Below, in pieces: positions 44,884 to 54,910 of a DNA stretch of 64,000 bases. Both the position numbers and the translations under genes were made by a program. The first letter of the stretch is position 1. Each line of letters begins with the position of its first letter. Source of the stretch: Sphingomonadaceae bacterium OTU29LAMAA1 (GTDB taxonomy: Bacteria; Pseudomonadota; Alphaproteobacteria; Sphingomonadales; Sphingomonadaceae). The notes under the pieces are model-generated. The model saw only the letters and a list, made by a program, of their open reading frames with translations, had not been told where the DNA came from and did no database searches. The stretch lies in the NCBI GenBank assembly GCA_024072375.1, contig CP099617.1:2859001-2923000 (forward strand). Direction: 5' to 3'.

Positions 44884-45084
44884 TCACCGGTCGCGTTCCT
44901 GACGCTTGCGATCGGCCTTGCGAGCACGGCTGACGGCGGCCGCATGTTCGCGCGCCCGCTTCTCCGATGGTTTTTCATAATGACGACGGAGCTTCATCTC
45001 GCGATACACTCCCTCTCGCTGCAGCTTCTTCTTCAAAGCGCGCAGCGCCTGATCAACATTGTTGTCGCGTACGGTGATCAACAT
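44884..45084 (-). CDS. rpsU: 30S ribosomal protein S21
   Basis: A 66-residue basic protein. [36 protein letters not shown] and a Lys/Arg-rich tail are diagnostic of bacterial S21. It sits on the small subunit near the anti-Shine-Dalgarno region and helps initiation. The internal ATG before LITVRDNN is the family start. Confidence 0.95.
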   Translation of the reverse strand: MLITVRDNNVDQALRALKKKLQREGVYREMKLRRHYEKPSEKRAREHAAAVSRARKADRKRQERDR

Positions 45085-45193
45085 ACTTGTGAGCCTCAGG
45101 CTTTCGATAGTGTCGTTTGCGGCAGTTACCGCCGCGAGGATTGGCTGCCAAGTGACGTCGCGGGGCGGCGGCAATCGACACCTGTGCGCCGAC

Positions 45194-45345
45194 CTGAACG
45201 AAGGTCCGCTTCGGGGAAGCGGCGCCGTCGTACTTTATGGCTGCTTGTGGGGTCTGCCCGGCCGCGAAGCTGCCAGTCGGGTTGCGACCCATTCCCGGCC
45301 GTTCGGTAGATCGGCTGGGCATCCCGAAACCGGCCGTTCCACCAA
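45194..45345 (+). repeat. Composite repeat: 61-bp module, 31-nt spacer, 60-bp inverted module (copy 12)
   Basis: The module at 45194-45254 begins CTGAACGAAGGTCCG. The spacer 45255-45285 begins TGCCCGGCCGCGAAG and ends GGGTTGC. The inverted module runs 45286-45345, beginning GACCCATTCCCGG. The spacer is identical to the one at 60358-60388. Confidence 0.8.
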
Positions 45346-45367
45346 CTCGCATCAGTCCCGTTTCTCC

Positions 45368-45427
45368 ATGTCCGACGAACCGTTTTGGGAAAACGCAATC
45401 GGGAACGAGTTTTGGGAAAATGCCCTA
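45368..45427 (+). repeat. Second dispersed repeat type, copy 1
   Basis: Starts CATGTCCGACGAACC and contains TTTTGGGAAAA twice with AATCGGGAA between. It is homologous by eye to 54850-54910. Confidence 0.5.
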
Positions 45428-45709
45428 CCCGGAAGCATCGGGAGACCGATCGTGCCTTGGCTGCCCCGCCACACCTTCGTTTGTGGGAAGCGTCAGCAGC
45501 TCCGATCACTACTTGAGCACCGAATGATGCTGGCATCGTGCGAGAGCAGCGATCGAACCAGAATCGCGACGACTCATGATCGTAGATCACTGCAATCGCT
45601 GTATCGCTGATGCCGAAGATCATGGCCGGCCTGTTGTATCAGGCTTGGTAGGCGTCGCGAGGTCATGCATACCGCCACCGTAAACGCACTTGGCTCTGGG
45701 GACGTGTAA

Positions 45710-45940
45710 ATGCAGGCTCCGATGGCGGTTCGTGTGCTTGCCCTGATCGTAGGACTGGCGATCCTCGCGGGTGTCTGGACAATCGTGACCTACGTAGTCT
45801 GGCTGTTCTTCGCGTTGTTCGGCAGGATCGGTCGAAGCGGATCGATTGTCATTATTGTTCTCGGCATCCTGTCATGGGCGTATGTAGCGTCGCTCCTGTT
45901 CGGGCTGAATTTGGGCAGGCGTCAGAAGCAGGACGAGTAA
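45710..45940 (+). CDS. Small two-span membrane protein
   Basis: 76 residues with two spans (about 7-38 and 44-66). Function unknown. A second ATG four codons on could also be the start. It is followed after 9 bases by a secreted hypothetical gene, so they may be co-transcribed. Confidence 0.55.
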   Translation: MQAPMAVRVLALIVGLAILAGVWTIVTYVVWLFFALFGRIGRSGSIVIIVLGILSWAYVASLLFGLNLGRRQKQDE

Positions 45941-45949
45941 GGGCGAACC

Positions 45950-46582
45950 ATGAAACAAGCGGTTTTTTTGGCGGGCGCGGCGCTTCTTCTCTGCTCTGGC
46001 GGCCAGGCGCTGTTGGCTGTGGGGAGCCCAGACGCCATGACGGGGCAGGCATTGCCGATATCCCCGCGGCTTGGCGGCTACGGTCCAGTCCGCTTGGGAA
46101 TGACCCAGGCGGACGCCAAACGAGCTTTGAACAGCATTGCGCGTGATGTGGTGTTTCTACCCACATCTGCGGATCACCCGCTCAACGACATGGCGAACAA
46201 CAGGTTGGACCGAATGGCCGTGATGACGCCCTGGGAAGATGTTTACGTCGGCCGGCTCGACACAAACACGCGGATCCAGGTCGGAACGCACGTTGGTCGC
46301 GTCGTCTCGGTGATGCTGCGCACGAGGCTCGTGGCGCAAGATCGCGCATGTCGCTCCGCCTTCACGTTTATCGTCAAGCGCAATGAAGCCGAGTTCGGTC
46401 CTGTGCCGGTCGCCGACATGCCCGGCGACCCTGAATACCTCAGCAACGGCAAGGTCGATTACGACGGGTGGAAACTTCGCCTCTCGCGCATCCAGACAGG
46501 CACTACGTGCAACCTGACGGCTGACTATACCTCCTACTCCGTTAGTAAGATCGAGGCGAGCTGGCGAGCCCGCCTGCCGTGA
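45950..46582 (+). CDS. Exported hypothetical protein
   Basis: A 210-residue protein with a signal peptide (about 1-23). The mature part starts near LPISPRLGGYGPVRLGMTQA, a motif seen in small exported stress proteins, and has two Cys that may pair. Function unknown. Confidence 0.65.
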   Translation: MKQAVFLAGAALLLCSGGQALLAVGSPDAMTGQALPISPRLGGYGPVRLGMTQADAKRALNSIARDVVFLPTSADHPLNDMANNRLDRMAVMTPWEDVYVGRLDTNTRIQVGTHVGRVVSVMLRTRLVAQDRACRSAFTFIVKRNEAEFGPVPVADMPGDPEYLSNGKVDYDGWKLRLSRIQTGTTCNLTADYTSYSVSKIEASWRARLP

Positions 46583-46648
46583 TCCGGTTAGCGTATGCGG
46601 AGAACGCGAGGAATCCTAGCAAGGATGCCGTACCGGGATCGCGGCGCC

Positions 46649-47611
46649 TCAGCGGGTCATCACCAACTTTCCGCCGATCAGGCTGAACTGCATGTTGACT
46701 GGGCTCGGCGGCACACCGCGGCTGGCGATGGTCAGGGCTCCCTCACCGGCAACGTTGGTCCAATCCATCAGGCGACCGCCCGCCATCGTCCGGAAGCGCG
46801 CGTTGTTGCGAGGCAGGAGCGTCACAGTGAAGCCCGGTTCAGAGTACATCATCTTGATCTGCTGGAGATCGTGCGCCCGTGCGGCCTCCACGTTCGGACC
46901 GAGCGGGTAACTGCGCGCCATATGCTCGCGGCGTACCGCGCCTGCATTCTCATAGGCCTCGAGGTCGCCATTGCGCAGCATTCCGGCGAGTTCAACCATG
47001 CGGGCATAGACTGCCTCGGCGGTACCCTCGGGTACGTCGCGCGTGGCTTGCGCCCAAGGCGGCGCCACGACTGGGGACAGCGGCGCGAACGTCAATGTAA
47101 GACGATGCGGCAATGAAACCGGGCCATCCTCATCCGCCGGAGGCCAGACTATCTGATCGACATCACGGGTGGTGATCTCCACAGTATCGTCGGCGCGGTG
47201 CGGTTCGTCCATCTGCAGCACAAGTCGAGCTGTGGCAGCGGCCGGCAATGTGCCGGAGATCGGCGCGGGGGGCTGTTCCAGATTCATGCCGGCGAGCCCG
47301 ATCCGCACTTCGGCCTGATTCCTTCCTGGCATCATGTCGTGCTGGATGGCGAGCGACGGCGCGCCGATCTCGCCCGGCTCGGTTCGTGCGAGCAGGATGC
47401 CGTTCAACCAAGTCTCGGAACGCACGCCCGCGCCCACGCTCACGCTCAAACCATGCACCGCGCTGCCAGTGGTCGCCGTCGCGCTTCTCTTTCCATGGCC
47501 GTTCGCCTGCGCAAACACGGCTGTCGGGGCGGCAGCGGTAGCGAGCGTGAAAGCGGCGGCATCAAACCCCAAATCGAGGAACCGACGCCGTGACATGCTG
47601 GTGCCGTCCAT
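46649..47611 (-). CDS. Tat-exported hypothetical protein
   Basis: A 320-residue protein with a twin-arginine signal (SRRRFLDLGF, then a hydrophobic stretch to VFAQA). The mature part is beta-rich with no visible cofactor motif. Export by Tat suggests folding in the cytosol; function unknown. It stands alone. Confidence 0.65.
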   Translation of the reverse strand: MDGTSMSRRRFLDLGFDAAAFTLATAAAPTAVFAQANGHGKRSATATTGSAVHGLSVSVGAGVRSETWLNGILLARTEPGEIGAPSLAIQHDMMPGRNQAEVRIGLAGMNLEQPPAPISGTLPAAATARLVLQMDEPHRADDTVEITTRDVDQIVWPPADEDGPVSLPHRLTLTFAPLSPVVAPPWAQATRDVPEGTAEAVYARMVELAGMLRNGDLEAYENAGAVRREHMARSYPLGPNVEAARAHDLQQIKMMYSEPGFTVTLLPRNNARFRTMAGGRLMDWTNVAGEGALTIASRGVPPSPVNMQFSLIGGKLVMTR

Positions 47612-47905
47612 ATTGCTTCTCCTTTGTCGGTCACGGCGTTTCTAGGTCTCGTTATGGCAGTAGCGCCCTGGCCCACCACTCATCCAAGCCAGCGCTGAGC
47701 TCATGGTTGCCTCATACCGATTGGTGCTGCGCCTTTCCATTTTCACGTACAAAGGGTTTCCAGAAGGCTTTCGCGTTTTCACCCGACCATCCTTTGCGAG
47801 ACGCACCGGCCTTTTCGATCACCGTTCTCAATCGGGAAGAGCACATCTTTCGGTCGTCACAGTCAATCGTTATGGCAACTGCTGCTTCATGACGGACAAT
47901 AGGTT

Positions 47906-48154
47906 ATGGTGGATATTAATTGGGCAGAGCTGTGCGAGTTGCGTGTGTCAGGCGGCCGGGGAGGAGTAAGCCCCACGGAAGGTCAACTTGGCGCCTTGGT
48001 GGATTACGTTGACGAAGGTGCCCCGGCTTTTGCTGCTAGATGCTCGATTGTCCGAGCGGATGGAACGGTGCTTAACCACACAGCAATCGAGCGACTTGCG
48101 TTGGATAGGTCAGCTTCCAGGCAGGCAGGTGGCGGTCAGGCCGAGATTATCTAA
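47906..48154 (+). CDS. Small hypothetical protein
   Basis: An 82-residue soluble protein beginning MVDINWAELCELRVSGG. No family is recognised and the ribosome site is weak. A 294-base gap precedes it without other features. Confidence 0.4.
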   Translation: MVDINWAELCELRVSGGRGGVSPTEGQLGALVDYVDEGAPAFAARCSIVRADGTVLNHTAIERLALDRSASRQAGGGQAEII

Positions 48155-48240
48155 GGCTTCGGCCGGCGGCTTCTCCTGCCGTGCATAACGATGGCCACAT
48201 TGAGAACTATTAGTGGTCCATGTGGGTGCCACGTCGCGCA

Positions 48241-49389
48241 TCACGTCGGATGCCGCAGCTGTGGCAACAGTGATGCAAATGGACCGAGATCCTCCAGTCG
48301 GACGCCCTGCGCTGCCGCGAGGCCTTGGGCGACGACGAGATTGGGCTGTCCTCCATTGCGGTAGTCGAGCAGCAGTGCGCCATCGCCGGCGGCATCGATG
48401 ACGATCAATCGATCAGCCGCCTCGATCCCCTCTGCCCACGGCCGCTCCGCGGGCGGGAAGACGACCCGCTCGCAAAGCTCGGCAAAGCTTACCCAGAACT
48501 CTATCGGCGCGACCTGGCCGATCACGCGACGCCGGGTCGCGCCCGTTCCCAACCAGGCGGCAGCCGCGCCCCCGCCGTTCTGCGCCGCCAACACCGCACG
48601 CAGCGACTCCGGCAGTTGCACGCGCAACCGCTGCTCCGTCGCGGCGAGCATCGCCTCGTCCGCACGTTGCGCCGGCAGCTGGTCGCCTTTGTGCCACTCG
48701 GCGACATTACGATAGAAGTGCGGCGCCTCCTTATCCCAAAAGAGCTTCGGCCATATCTCTTCAGGCGTCTCGCCCAACGGTCTGCCCGACGGGTAGACGT
48801 ACTCTTCACGCCAGCGATCGCGGCGCAATGCTTTCAGGAAGTTATCGAAATCGGCAAAGCGCATGTCGACGGGATCATCCCCGCTATCATAATCGACGAT
48901 CAGCACAGCCGGGTCGCTGTCAGACGTCGTGTAGTCCAGCAGCGTCATGTCGCCGTAGCGCGCTTGCAGGATCACCAGCCGGGCGGCGTCCGCCGGAACA
49001 TCCTCCGGGTCAGTATCCAGATCCGCATAGCTGCTTGCCACCGTTTCCAGTTTCTGGATCCGTCGAAGGCTCGAGTAATCGGGTGCGAACGCGCCGCGCC
49101 AATCTTCGAACACCGGCCGGGGTGCGGCGACGCGCGGTGCTACGAGGTGGCCGACATAGCCGCCGTTCCGCATGGCATAGATCCGCCGCAGCGTTTCCGG
49201 CAGCCGCACGCCCAGTTCCGTCTCGGCCGAGACGATCGCGCCCTCGTCGGCGGCACCAGGCTCCTTATCGACACGGTCCCCGCGGAACGCGAGCGCCTCG
49301 CTCGGCGCCTCCGACCGTGCCGGACCGGAGAACAGGGTATCGGCGGTGATCGGATCAGGATCGATCACGAGATCCGGCGTATCGTCCAT
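48241..49389 (-). CDS. SMI1/KNR4 family protein with two domains
   Basis: A 382-residue acidic protein. Two SMI1/KNR4-like repeats are seen: ETELGVRLPETLRRIYAMRNGG (about 56-77) and EQRLRVQLPESLRAVLAAQNGG (about 252-273), each followed by a DYD/DYR-type strand. Such proteins are immunity proteins of polymorphic toxin systems or act as general scaffolds. No toxin gene is adjacent, so the partner is unknown. Confidence 0.8.
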   Translation of the reverse strand: MDDTPDLVIDPDPITADTLFSGPARSEAPSEALAFRGDRVDKEPGAADEGAIVSAETELGVRLPETLRRIYAMRNGGYVGHLVAPRVAAPRPVFEDWRGAFAPDYSSLRRIQKLETVASSYADLDTDPEDVPADAARLVILQARYGDMTLLDYTTSDSDPAVLIVDYDSGDDPVDMRFADFDNFLKALRRDRWREEYVYPSGRPLGETPEEIWPKLFWDKEAPHFYRNVAEWHKGDQLPAQRADEAMLAATEQRLRVQLPESLRAVLAAQNGGGAAAAWLGTGATRRRVIGQVAPIEFWVSFAELCERVVFPPAERPWAEGIEAADRLIVIDAAGDGALLLDYRNGGQPNLVVAQGLAAAQGVRLEDLGPFASLLPQLRHPT

Positions 49390-49564
49390 GGGTCTGGTCC
49401 TCGTTTGGCTAGGCTATGACCGTTCGCCAAGTTACGGTCACCTGCGCATCAAACACAACTCATGGCTTGGTGGCATGTATATGTCGCGCGGCTTTCCCGC
49501 CGCACTGGAAGGTATCGCCCGGGTCATGAGGCGAGGTGATCCGGCGTGATGAGGAGATCGTGTT

Positions 49565-50392
49565 TTGCCCAGCACTAGCGTTTTAGACTTCTGGCCAAAA
49601 TCACTGCTTGGCATTCCGATGGCCGCAGCGGTCTTCGGTATACAGGTCGTGCCGTTCGTCCGATGGTTCGTGGAATGGCTTCAGTACGTGCCAGGCGGGC
49701 TGCTCTACGTGACTGCGATTGGAATCGGCTATGAGGCGGTTTCCGGTCGTGTTGCGCTAGCATGGCTGGCTGTGCCCATCGCTGTTGCAGCGCTTTCGCC
49801 TCTGCCGCACTGGCAGGAGCGGGGGCAGGCCAAATGGGAGCGGGCGCGCGTGGCTGGCAAGAGCCAGACCGGCTTCGGTCCCGGTGCCGGCGGGCTGGCG
49901 ATCACCGTCGAAGGGGCTGACACTGCCCGAGCCCTTGCAAGGCGCTATGCTGTGACCACGGTCTATTCCCGTCGGGAATTCGGATCGATGGATTATATCG
50001 CTTTCACGCGACCGGCGCAGACTGGCGATGAGCCCGTGCCGGCACTGGTTTCTAAAGAGCCTGAAGGCACGATAACGGTGTCTTCCAGCAGCTACCCGTT
50101 TAAGCACGGCTTGCTCGAAGGGTATACGCCCAAGTTGAATGCGACGTGGCCCGACGGACGGACGCGTGCGCTCATCGGAGTAGGCCTGTACCGGATCAGC
50201 ATTCCCGCTTATCCACTCGCAGGCTGCCCGACACGCTTTTGGTCCGGAGATGAGTCCTGTCGAGTGCGATGGGCGCGACCGATCGAACAAGCCTTCGGAT
50301 ACAGCCTAAGCGCCGACCCGGATCGTCAGGCCGCCGACATCGCGCGATTGATAGGGCTCAAACCTTTGACAGAGGAAGGTGGCACTCAATAG
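49565..50392 (+). CDS. Membrane-anchored hypothetical protein
   Basis: A 275-residue protein with N-terminal spans (about 15-35, 40-78) and a soluble C-terminal domain with a Cys pair (PLAGCPTRF...DESCRVRW). The start is TTG after GGAG; an ATG at residue 19 is the alternative. Function unknown. Confidence 0.55.
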   Translation: MPSTSVLDFWPKSLLGIPMAAAVFGIQVVPFVRWFVEWLQYVPGGLLYVTAIGIGYEAVSGRVALAWLAVPIAVAALSPLPHWQERGQAKWERARVAGKSQTGFGPGAGGLAITVEGADTARALARRYAVTTVYSRREFGSMDYIAFTRPAQTGDEPVPALVSKEPEGTITVSSSSYPFKHGLLEGYTPKLNATWPDGRTRALIGVGLYRISIPAYPLAGCPTRFWSGDESCRVRWARPIEQAFGYSLSADPDRQAADIARLIGLKPLTEEGGTQ

Positions 50393-50549
50393 ATCCAGTC
50401 CTGAAACTCGATCGTTTTCGGGACAGTGGACGGCTTGACGAGGGCAGCTATCCGCGTTGAAGTTTCCGATAGCTGCCTGGCAGCAAAGTCCCCAGAATGA
50501 GCCGTTCCGAGCGGCTGGCTGGGCACGCCCAAGCGGCCGGTCCGCTCAT

Positions 50550-50609
50550 ATGAACGAGCGGCAGGTTTCGAGCAGCGGGAGCGAGCGTGTGAATGGCCGG
50601 GATTGGGTC
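50550..50609 (+). repeat. 60-bp dispersed intergenic repeat module, copy 13
   Basis: Begins ATGAACGAGCGGCAG and ends GATTGGGTC. It lies between convergent genes. Confidence 0.8.
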
Positions 50610-50643
50610 ATCGGACCTGGCCATCGGGGAAGCGTCGACGATG

Positions 50644-50991
50644 TCAGCGATAGCGCATTAGCCAACCGATCCGGCGGGTGGTCTGCTTCGTCAAACAGGC
50701 AGGATGGTTCAACGTCTCGATCGTGCCGGCACCGTCGCGATCGTCAAGCGGACAGGCCGCATCACGCTCCCGAATCCACGCTCGTTGCGACGTTCGGAGG
50801 GTGACCCGACTGGCAGCAGGTAGGCGCCTCATTGTCTTGGTATACGTCGCGTTCAGTTGAGCATCTGCCCGTTTGTAGTCTGCGACGAAACAGGCCGACA
50901 TCGCGGATGTCACGCCCTGCGCCGCCTCGCCTGCGTTCAGGCAGCGATCGAGCGGGCTGGAGGCGGCAAGGGCAAATACGAGGACGAGCAT
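50644..50991 (-). CDS. LprI-family (DUF1311) exported protein
   Basis: A 115-residue protein with a short signal peptide. Cys residues in DRCLNAG, MSACF, AACPLDD and HPACL and the helix LNATYTKTMRRLP...LRTSQRAWIRERDAAC are characteristic of the lysozyme-inhibitor LprI domain. It is periplasmic and disulphide-stabilised; lysozyme inhibition is known only for distant members. Confidence 0.75.
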   Translation of the reverse strand: MLVLVFALAASSPLDRCLNAGEAAQGVTSAMSACFVADYKRADAQLNATYTKTMRRLPAASRVTLRTSQRAWIRERDAACPLDDRDGAGTIETLNHPACLTKQTTRRIGWLMRYR

Positions 50992-51104
50992 CGGTGATCT
51001 CCGTTGTCCGATGAACGCCGGGCACCACCTGCGGTTGCGACGTTAGCCGTCGTCCTGTCGCGTCAGCCGGTGCCCGGCTCGCCGCTGTCCGCCAGCAACG
51101 CTGG

Positions 51105-51995
51105 TCAGATCTGGAGCGGAACGGTGCCGCGACGAGCGGTCATCGCCGCGCCGATTGAGGAGCATACGATCAGCCCGATCGCCAGCCACTGTCCGGTGCT
51201 CAGCACCTCGCCGAGCAGCGCCAGGCCCATCAGCGCACCGACCGCCGGTTCGGCGCTCATCAGCGTGCCGAACGTATTCGACGGCAGCCGCCGGAGCGCG
51301 ATCATCTCCATGCCATAGGGGATGGCGCTCGACAGGATGCCGACGACGAGCCCTAGGGCGAGCACCTCCGGACGGAGCAAAGCGGTACCGGCTTCCGCGA
51401 TGCCGACCGGCGCCGCGACCAGAGCTGCGACGATCATGCCACCGGCGGCCGCGGCCGGGCCGTGCGCCTCGCTCGCGCGCTTGCCGATCAGAATGTACAG
51501 AGCCCAGCACGCACCGGCGAATAGCGCCAGCACGATCCCGCGCCAGTCCAGCGAAGCCGAACCGCTCCATAGGGGAAGCAGCAGTGTCAGGCCGGCCACG
51601 GCCAAGCCGATCCAGACGAAGTCGATCCGACGTCGCGAGGTGAAAACGGCGACCGCGAGTGGGCCAGTGAACTCAATCGCGATGGCGACACCGAGCGGGA
51701 TGTATGTGAGCGCGTTGTAGAAGCTGAGGTTCATCGCGCCTAGCACGACGCCGTAGCCGACCAGCGGCCGCCAGCCGGCGTCGAGGCGCAGGCGCCACGG
51801 CCGCAGGATGACCGACAGGACCAGCGCACCGACGATCAGGCGGATCGCGGTCGCGCCGTCGGCACCGACGATCGGGAACAGGCGCTTGGCGAACGACGCG
51901 CCACAGGTGACGGACACGAGCGATAGTACGAGAGCGCCGAGCGCCCGATAGTCGGTGTTCGAGGACGTATGCGGTGTGCGAAGGGCAAGGGTCAT
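51105..51995 (-). CDS. EamA family transporter (RhtA-like)
   Basis: A 296-residue protein with ten spans in two EamA repeats. [20 protein letters not shown] and [20 protein letters not shown] are typical of the threonine/homoserine exporter RhtA branch. It exports an amino acid or metabolite. The ATG before TLALRTPH is used. It is divergent from an Lrp regulator across a palindrome. Confidence 0.9.
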   Translation of the reverse strand: MTLALRTPHTSSNTDYRALGALVLSLVSVTCGASFAKRLFPIVGADGATAIRLIVGALVLSVILRPWRLRLDAGWRPLVGYGVVLGAMNLSFYNALTYIPLGVAIAIEFTGPLAVAVFTSRRRIDFVWIGLAVAGLTLLLPLWSGSASLDWRGIVLALFAGACWALYILIGKRASEAHGPAAAAGGMIVAALVAAPVGIAEAGTALLRPEVLALGLVVGILSSAIPYGMEMIALRRLPSNTFGTLMSAEPAVGALMGLALLGEVLSTGQWLAIGLIVCSSIGAAMTARRGTVPLQI

Positions 51996-52070
51996 GGTTG
52001 TTCTCGGATTGGGATACTGCCGAGAAAGTACTGGCCAAGCGGGATCGGCGTGGTTCGATTTGGCGCTGAA

Positions 52071-52087
52071 CCGATAAAGTTTATCGG
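52071..52087. promoter_or_regulatory. Likely Lrp-type operator palindrome
   Basis: CCGATAAAGTTTATCGG, with 8-base arms around one base, lies 15 bases before the Lrp start and 76 bases before the EamA start. It is a good candidate for the site through which the regulator controls both. Confidence 0.55.
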
Positions 52088-52101
52088 CTAGATGGCTCAC
52101 G

Positions 52102-52575
52102 ATGAGCAAGGCTATCGCCCTCGATGCGTTCGACCGAAAGCTGCTGGAACACCTGCAGTTCGATGCGCGGACTCCCATTCCCATCCTCGCGGAGGAGATC
52201 GGGCTGTCGGCGCCGGCCTGCTATCGCCGCATACGGCGCCTGCGTGAAACCGGCGCAATCAACCGGGAGGTGGCGGTCGTCCACCCTCGTACCCTCGGTT
52301 GGCCGGTGTCGATGCTCGTGTTGGTCACGATGGAACGCGAGAACGCGCGCACGGTCGACGAGATGATGCGGATGTTGAAGAACATTCCCGAAGTGATCGA
52401 GGCCTGGAACGTCACCGGCGATCACGACTTCGTCGTCCGCATGCTGGCGCGCGACATGGAGAGCTACGACGAACTGGTACGCGAGTTGTTCGCCGCGGAC
52501 GATCGCGTGCGCAGCTTCAAGACGCTGGTCGTCATCCGCCAAGTCAAGGATGCGAGCCCCGTTCCCGTCGCATAG
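52102..52575 (+). CDS. Lrp/AsnC family transcriptional regulator
   Basis: A 157-residue protein. The N-terminal helix-turn-helix is [20 protein letters not shown]...[20 protein letters not shown] (about 8-51), followed by the RAM domain with NITGDHDF-like [10 protein letters not shown] (about 106). It likely senses an amino acid and controls the divergent EamA exporter. Confidence 0.9.
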   Translation: MSKAIALDAFDRKLLEHLQFDARTPIPILAEEIGLSAPACYRRIRRLRETGAINREVAVVHPRTLGWPVSMLVLVTMERENARTVDEMMRMLKNIPEVIEAWNVTGDHDFVVRMLARDMESYDELVRELFAADDRVRSFKTLVVIRQVKDASPVPVA

Positions 52576-52661
52576 GCGACACACTGATCAGCCGTTTCGG
52601 GGCCTGGATTCACATCCACAAGGCTGTGCAGCTTTTCGCCATCCGGGACTGGTCAGCAAGC

Positions 52662-52720
52662 TGAACAAGAGGCCGCTTTCGAGCGGGGCACTGAGACTGC
52701 TGAGCGACCGTTTCTGGGCC
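52662..52720 (+). repeat. 60-bp dispersed repeat module, copy 14 (degenerate)
   Basis: Begins CTGAACAAGAGGCCG and ends TTCTGGGCC. It lies between convergent genes. Confidence 0.6.
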
Positions 52721-52817
52721 TCATTCGCCTCAAAGCGGCCGAGCGGCTGCCGCCCAATACCAGTCTCGTGATCCTCGTAAGAGCCGCCCGGAGGCGGCCC
52801 TTAGGCGGTGAGGAGGG

Positions 52818-53201
52818 TCAGGTGCGTCGTTCGCCTACATCGATCCGATTGCCATCCGGGTCAGCGAAAACGAAGGCACGTTGTCCGTAAGCCTTGTTGG
52901 CAAGACCCTTTATGATCCGCACGCCTTCAACCTCACAGATGGCATAGAGCGCCGCCACGTCGCTGACGAACATATGCATGACATTGACAGTTGAGGCTTG
53001 GTGGTCCGGCTTTTGGACCAAATGGACTTCGGCGCGATCCTTTTTCATTACTAGGAAGCCGACCGGATCGCCGTTTTCAAACACCTTCCGGAAGCCCAGC
53101 ACGCGCGCATAAAAATCCTGCGCGGCCTGAATGTCGCGGACACAGATGCCAGGCGCAACACGGCCGAAGCTGATCTCGGCCACAGCGGAGTCCGCCATCA
53201 T
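52818..53201 (-). CDS. VOC family (glyoxalase/bleomycin-resistance fold) protein
   Basis: A 127-residue protein. ISFGRVAPGICVRDIQAAQD at the start and RAFVFADPDGNRIDVGE at the end are typical. AAGGAAG precedes the double ATG. Ligand unknown. Confidence 0.85.
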   Translation of the reverse strand: MMADSAVAEISFGRVAPGICVRDIQAAQDFYARVLGFRKVFENGDPVGFLVMKKDRAEVHLVQKPDHQASTVNVMHMFVSDVAALYAICEVEGVRIIKGLANKAYGQRAFVFADPDGNRIDVGERRT

Positions 53202-53379
53202 ATCTTCCTTTTCGGGCAGGGGCGGCGGTGCGCGTGCCGGTTATGGAACGGTGTCCGAGCCGTTTTGCTGCTTTGTCTGCCGGAACATGTCAACACAGAG
53301 GGATGGCCGCGGCGCGATTCCCCCAGGTCGCACCATTCAACTGCCGAATTTGCATGCCCGAAACCGGGCATTTGCCGAC

Positions 53380-53438
53380 ATGAACGAATGGCGGAATTTG
53401 GGAACGCAAATAGCGGCGCGAATGGCCGCATCTGGGTC
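53380..53438 (+). repeat. 60-bp dispersed intergenic repeat module, copy 15
   Basis: Begins ATGAACGAATGGCGG and ends ATCTGGGTC, between two minus-strand genes. Confidence 0.8.
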
Positions 53439-53463
53439 CTCGGCGCTATTCAATGCCAATGAT

Positions 53464-54612
53464 TCAGTATTTTGGCAGGCCAGGGTACTCCCATCGATAT
53501 GGTACGCCAGTCTCGCCAAGCACCGCCCGGACTAACGCCGGGAACGCTCGCTCGGCGCGCACGTCGTTAGACAGGATCAGCACGCAGCGTTGGCCGCGCT
53601 TTATGCAGACCAGCGTGTTGGCGGTGATGTCGTCGTGCCCGCCTTTGTACCAGCCGGGTCCCTGTGGACCTTTGAAAGCAATCACGCCGAGCGCTGCGGC
53701 AGCCGCGGGGCGTTCCGACGGGGTTGCGTCGGGCAACAGCGTCGGGAACTGCTGTCGGGTGGTGATTGGCAGCGTTCCTTCGGAGAACACCTGCTGGGCT
53801 CTCTTGGGCAGGCCGTAGCCCCGTACCATCGCGGCCGCCATCTTAGCTAAATCACTAATAGTCGTGTCCATCGAACCAGCGGCCCGCACGCGGCCGCGCT
53901 GGTCATGAGGGCGGGGCCTGCCCTCCGCGTCCCAACCGTCCGCTAGGTCGGAAGCGAACCGGTCCTGCCACCTCAGGCTAGTGCGCGTCATGCCGAGCGG
54001 CACGAAGAAACGACGCCGCAGTTCTTCCTCCAGATCGAGACCCTTGCCACGCTCCAGACCGAACTGGAGCAGCATCATGCCTTCGCCCGAATAAGCGTAA
54101 TGCGTTCCCGGTACGAAATGGATACGCAGCCGGTTATCGGGCTCCAGGAAGGCGAAGTTGGCGAACCCGGTCGAATGGGTCAGCGTCATGCGCGGCGTGA
54201 TCGCGCGCCATTGCTCGTTGTTGCTTAGATCCCCCCAATTTCCGTACGCATCTAGGTTGCCTTAGGAGGGTAGCGGCTGAGGCAGAAACGCGGCGATCGG
54301 CTGGTCGAGGCTGATCCGCTTCTCTGATGCAAGCTGCGCCGTCAAATATCCTACGACTGCCTTGGTCAGTGAAGCGCCGTACATGACGGTCTCGCTGGTG
54401 AGCGGATCGCCGGCCGCGTTGCGCGCACCATAGACGCGCATCCTAGATACCCGACCACGATCAATGACGGCGATTGCCAAACCTCGCGCGCTAGTGGCGG
54501 CCATGGCGGCCTGAGCGGCCGCGTCGACGTTGTTTTCGCTGGCAGCTGCAACCAGGATAGGCGCGGCAAGTAGCGCTATCGTGGTTCGACCCCGAGCAAT
54601 CTTGCTTATCAT
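53464..54612 (-). pseudogene. Serine hydrolase of the beta-lactamase/PBP family, broken by one in-frame stop
   Basis: The N part (54612-54262) has a signal peptide and the SxxK motif GASLTKAVV (about 81). The C part (54189-53464) has the YSG motif in HYAYSGEG and GPGWYKGGHD near the end. Both are in the same frame, joined by readable codons (GNLDAYGNWGDLSNNEQW) with a single TAA after LPQPLPS. One base change probably turned a Tyr codon (usual LPxYGN) into TAA. Otherwise intact, so loss is recent. Confidence 0.8.
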
Positions 54613-54677
54613 CGTTACGAGCCCCCGAACGAACGATCGGGTATCCGCGCTCTATTGGCAAGCGCGGCCGCAGAGAC

Positions 54678-54737
54678 ATGAATAAGCGTCTGCTTTTACA
54701 ACGCGGTGGAGCAGCGCTGAATGACCGGGATTGGGTC
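54678..54737 (+). repeat. 60-bp dispersed repeat module, copy 16
   Basis: Begins ATGAATAAGCGTCTG and ends GATTGGGTC. Confidence 0.7.
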
Positions 54738-54849
54738 TGGCCGGAAGCCGTAGGGCAGGGGACCGCTCGCCCAATGTCGGTCGTTTTGTCTAAATACGTG
54801 CCGTCGCGGATCCCGGCGTTCTAGCCGCCAGAGCGATTCCCATTTTCTC

Positions 54850-54910
54850 ATGTCCGGTAGGCAATTTCGAGAAAACTAAATCGGGAAAAGATTTCGGGAA
54901 AGTGGCTCCT
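54850..54910 (+). repeat. Second dispersed repeat type, copy 2
   Basis: Starts CATGTCCGGTAGGCA and holds AAATCGGGAAAAGATTTCGG, like 45368-45427. In both places it follows a 60-bp module by about 110-175 bases. Confidence 0.5.

Larger units (their letters stand above)
45085..45709. other. Long intergenic region with composite repeat
   Basis: 625 bases without a gene. It carries a repeat module, its spacer and an inverted partner (45194-45345), and a second repeat type at about 45368-45427 with paired TTTTGGGAAAA elements. I see nothing else. Confidence 0.6.
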
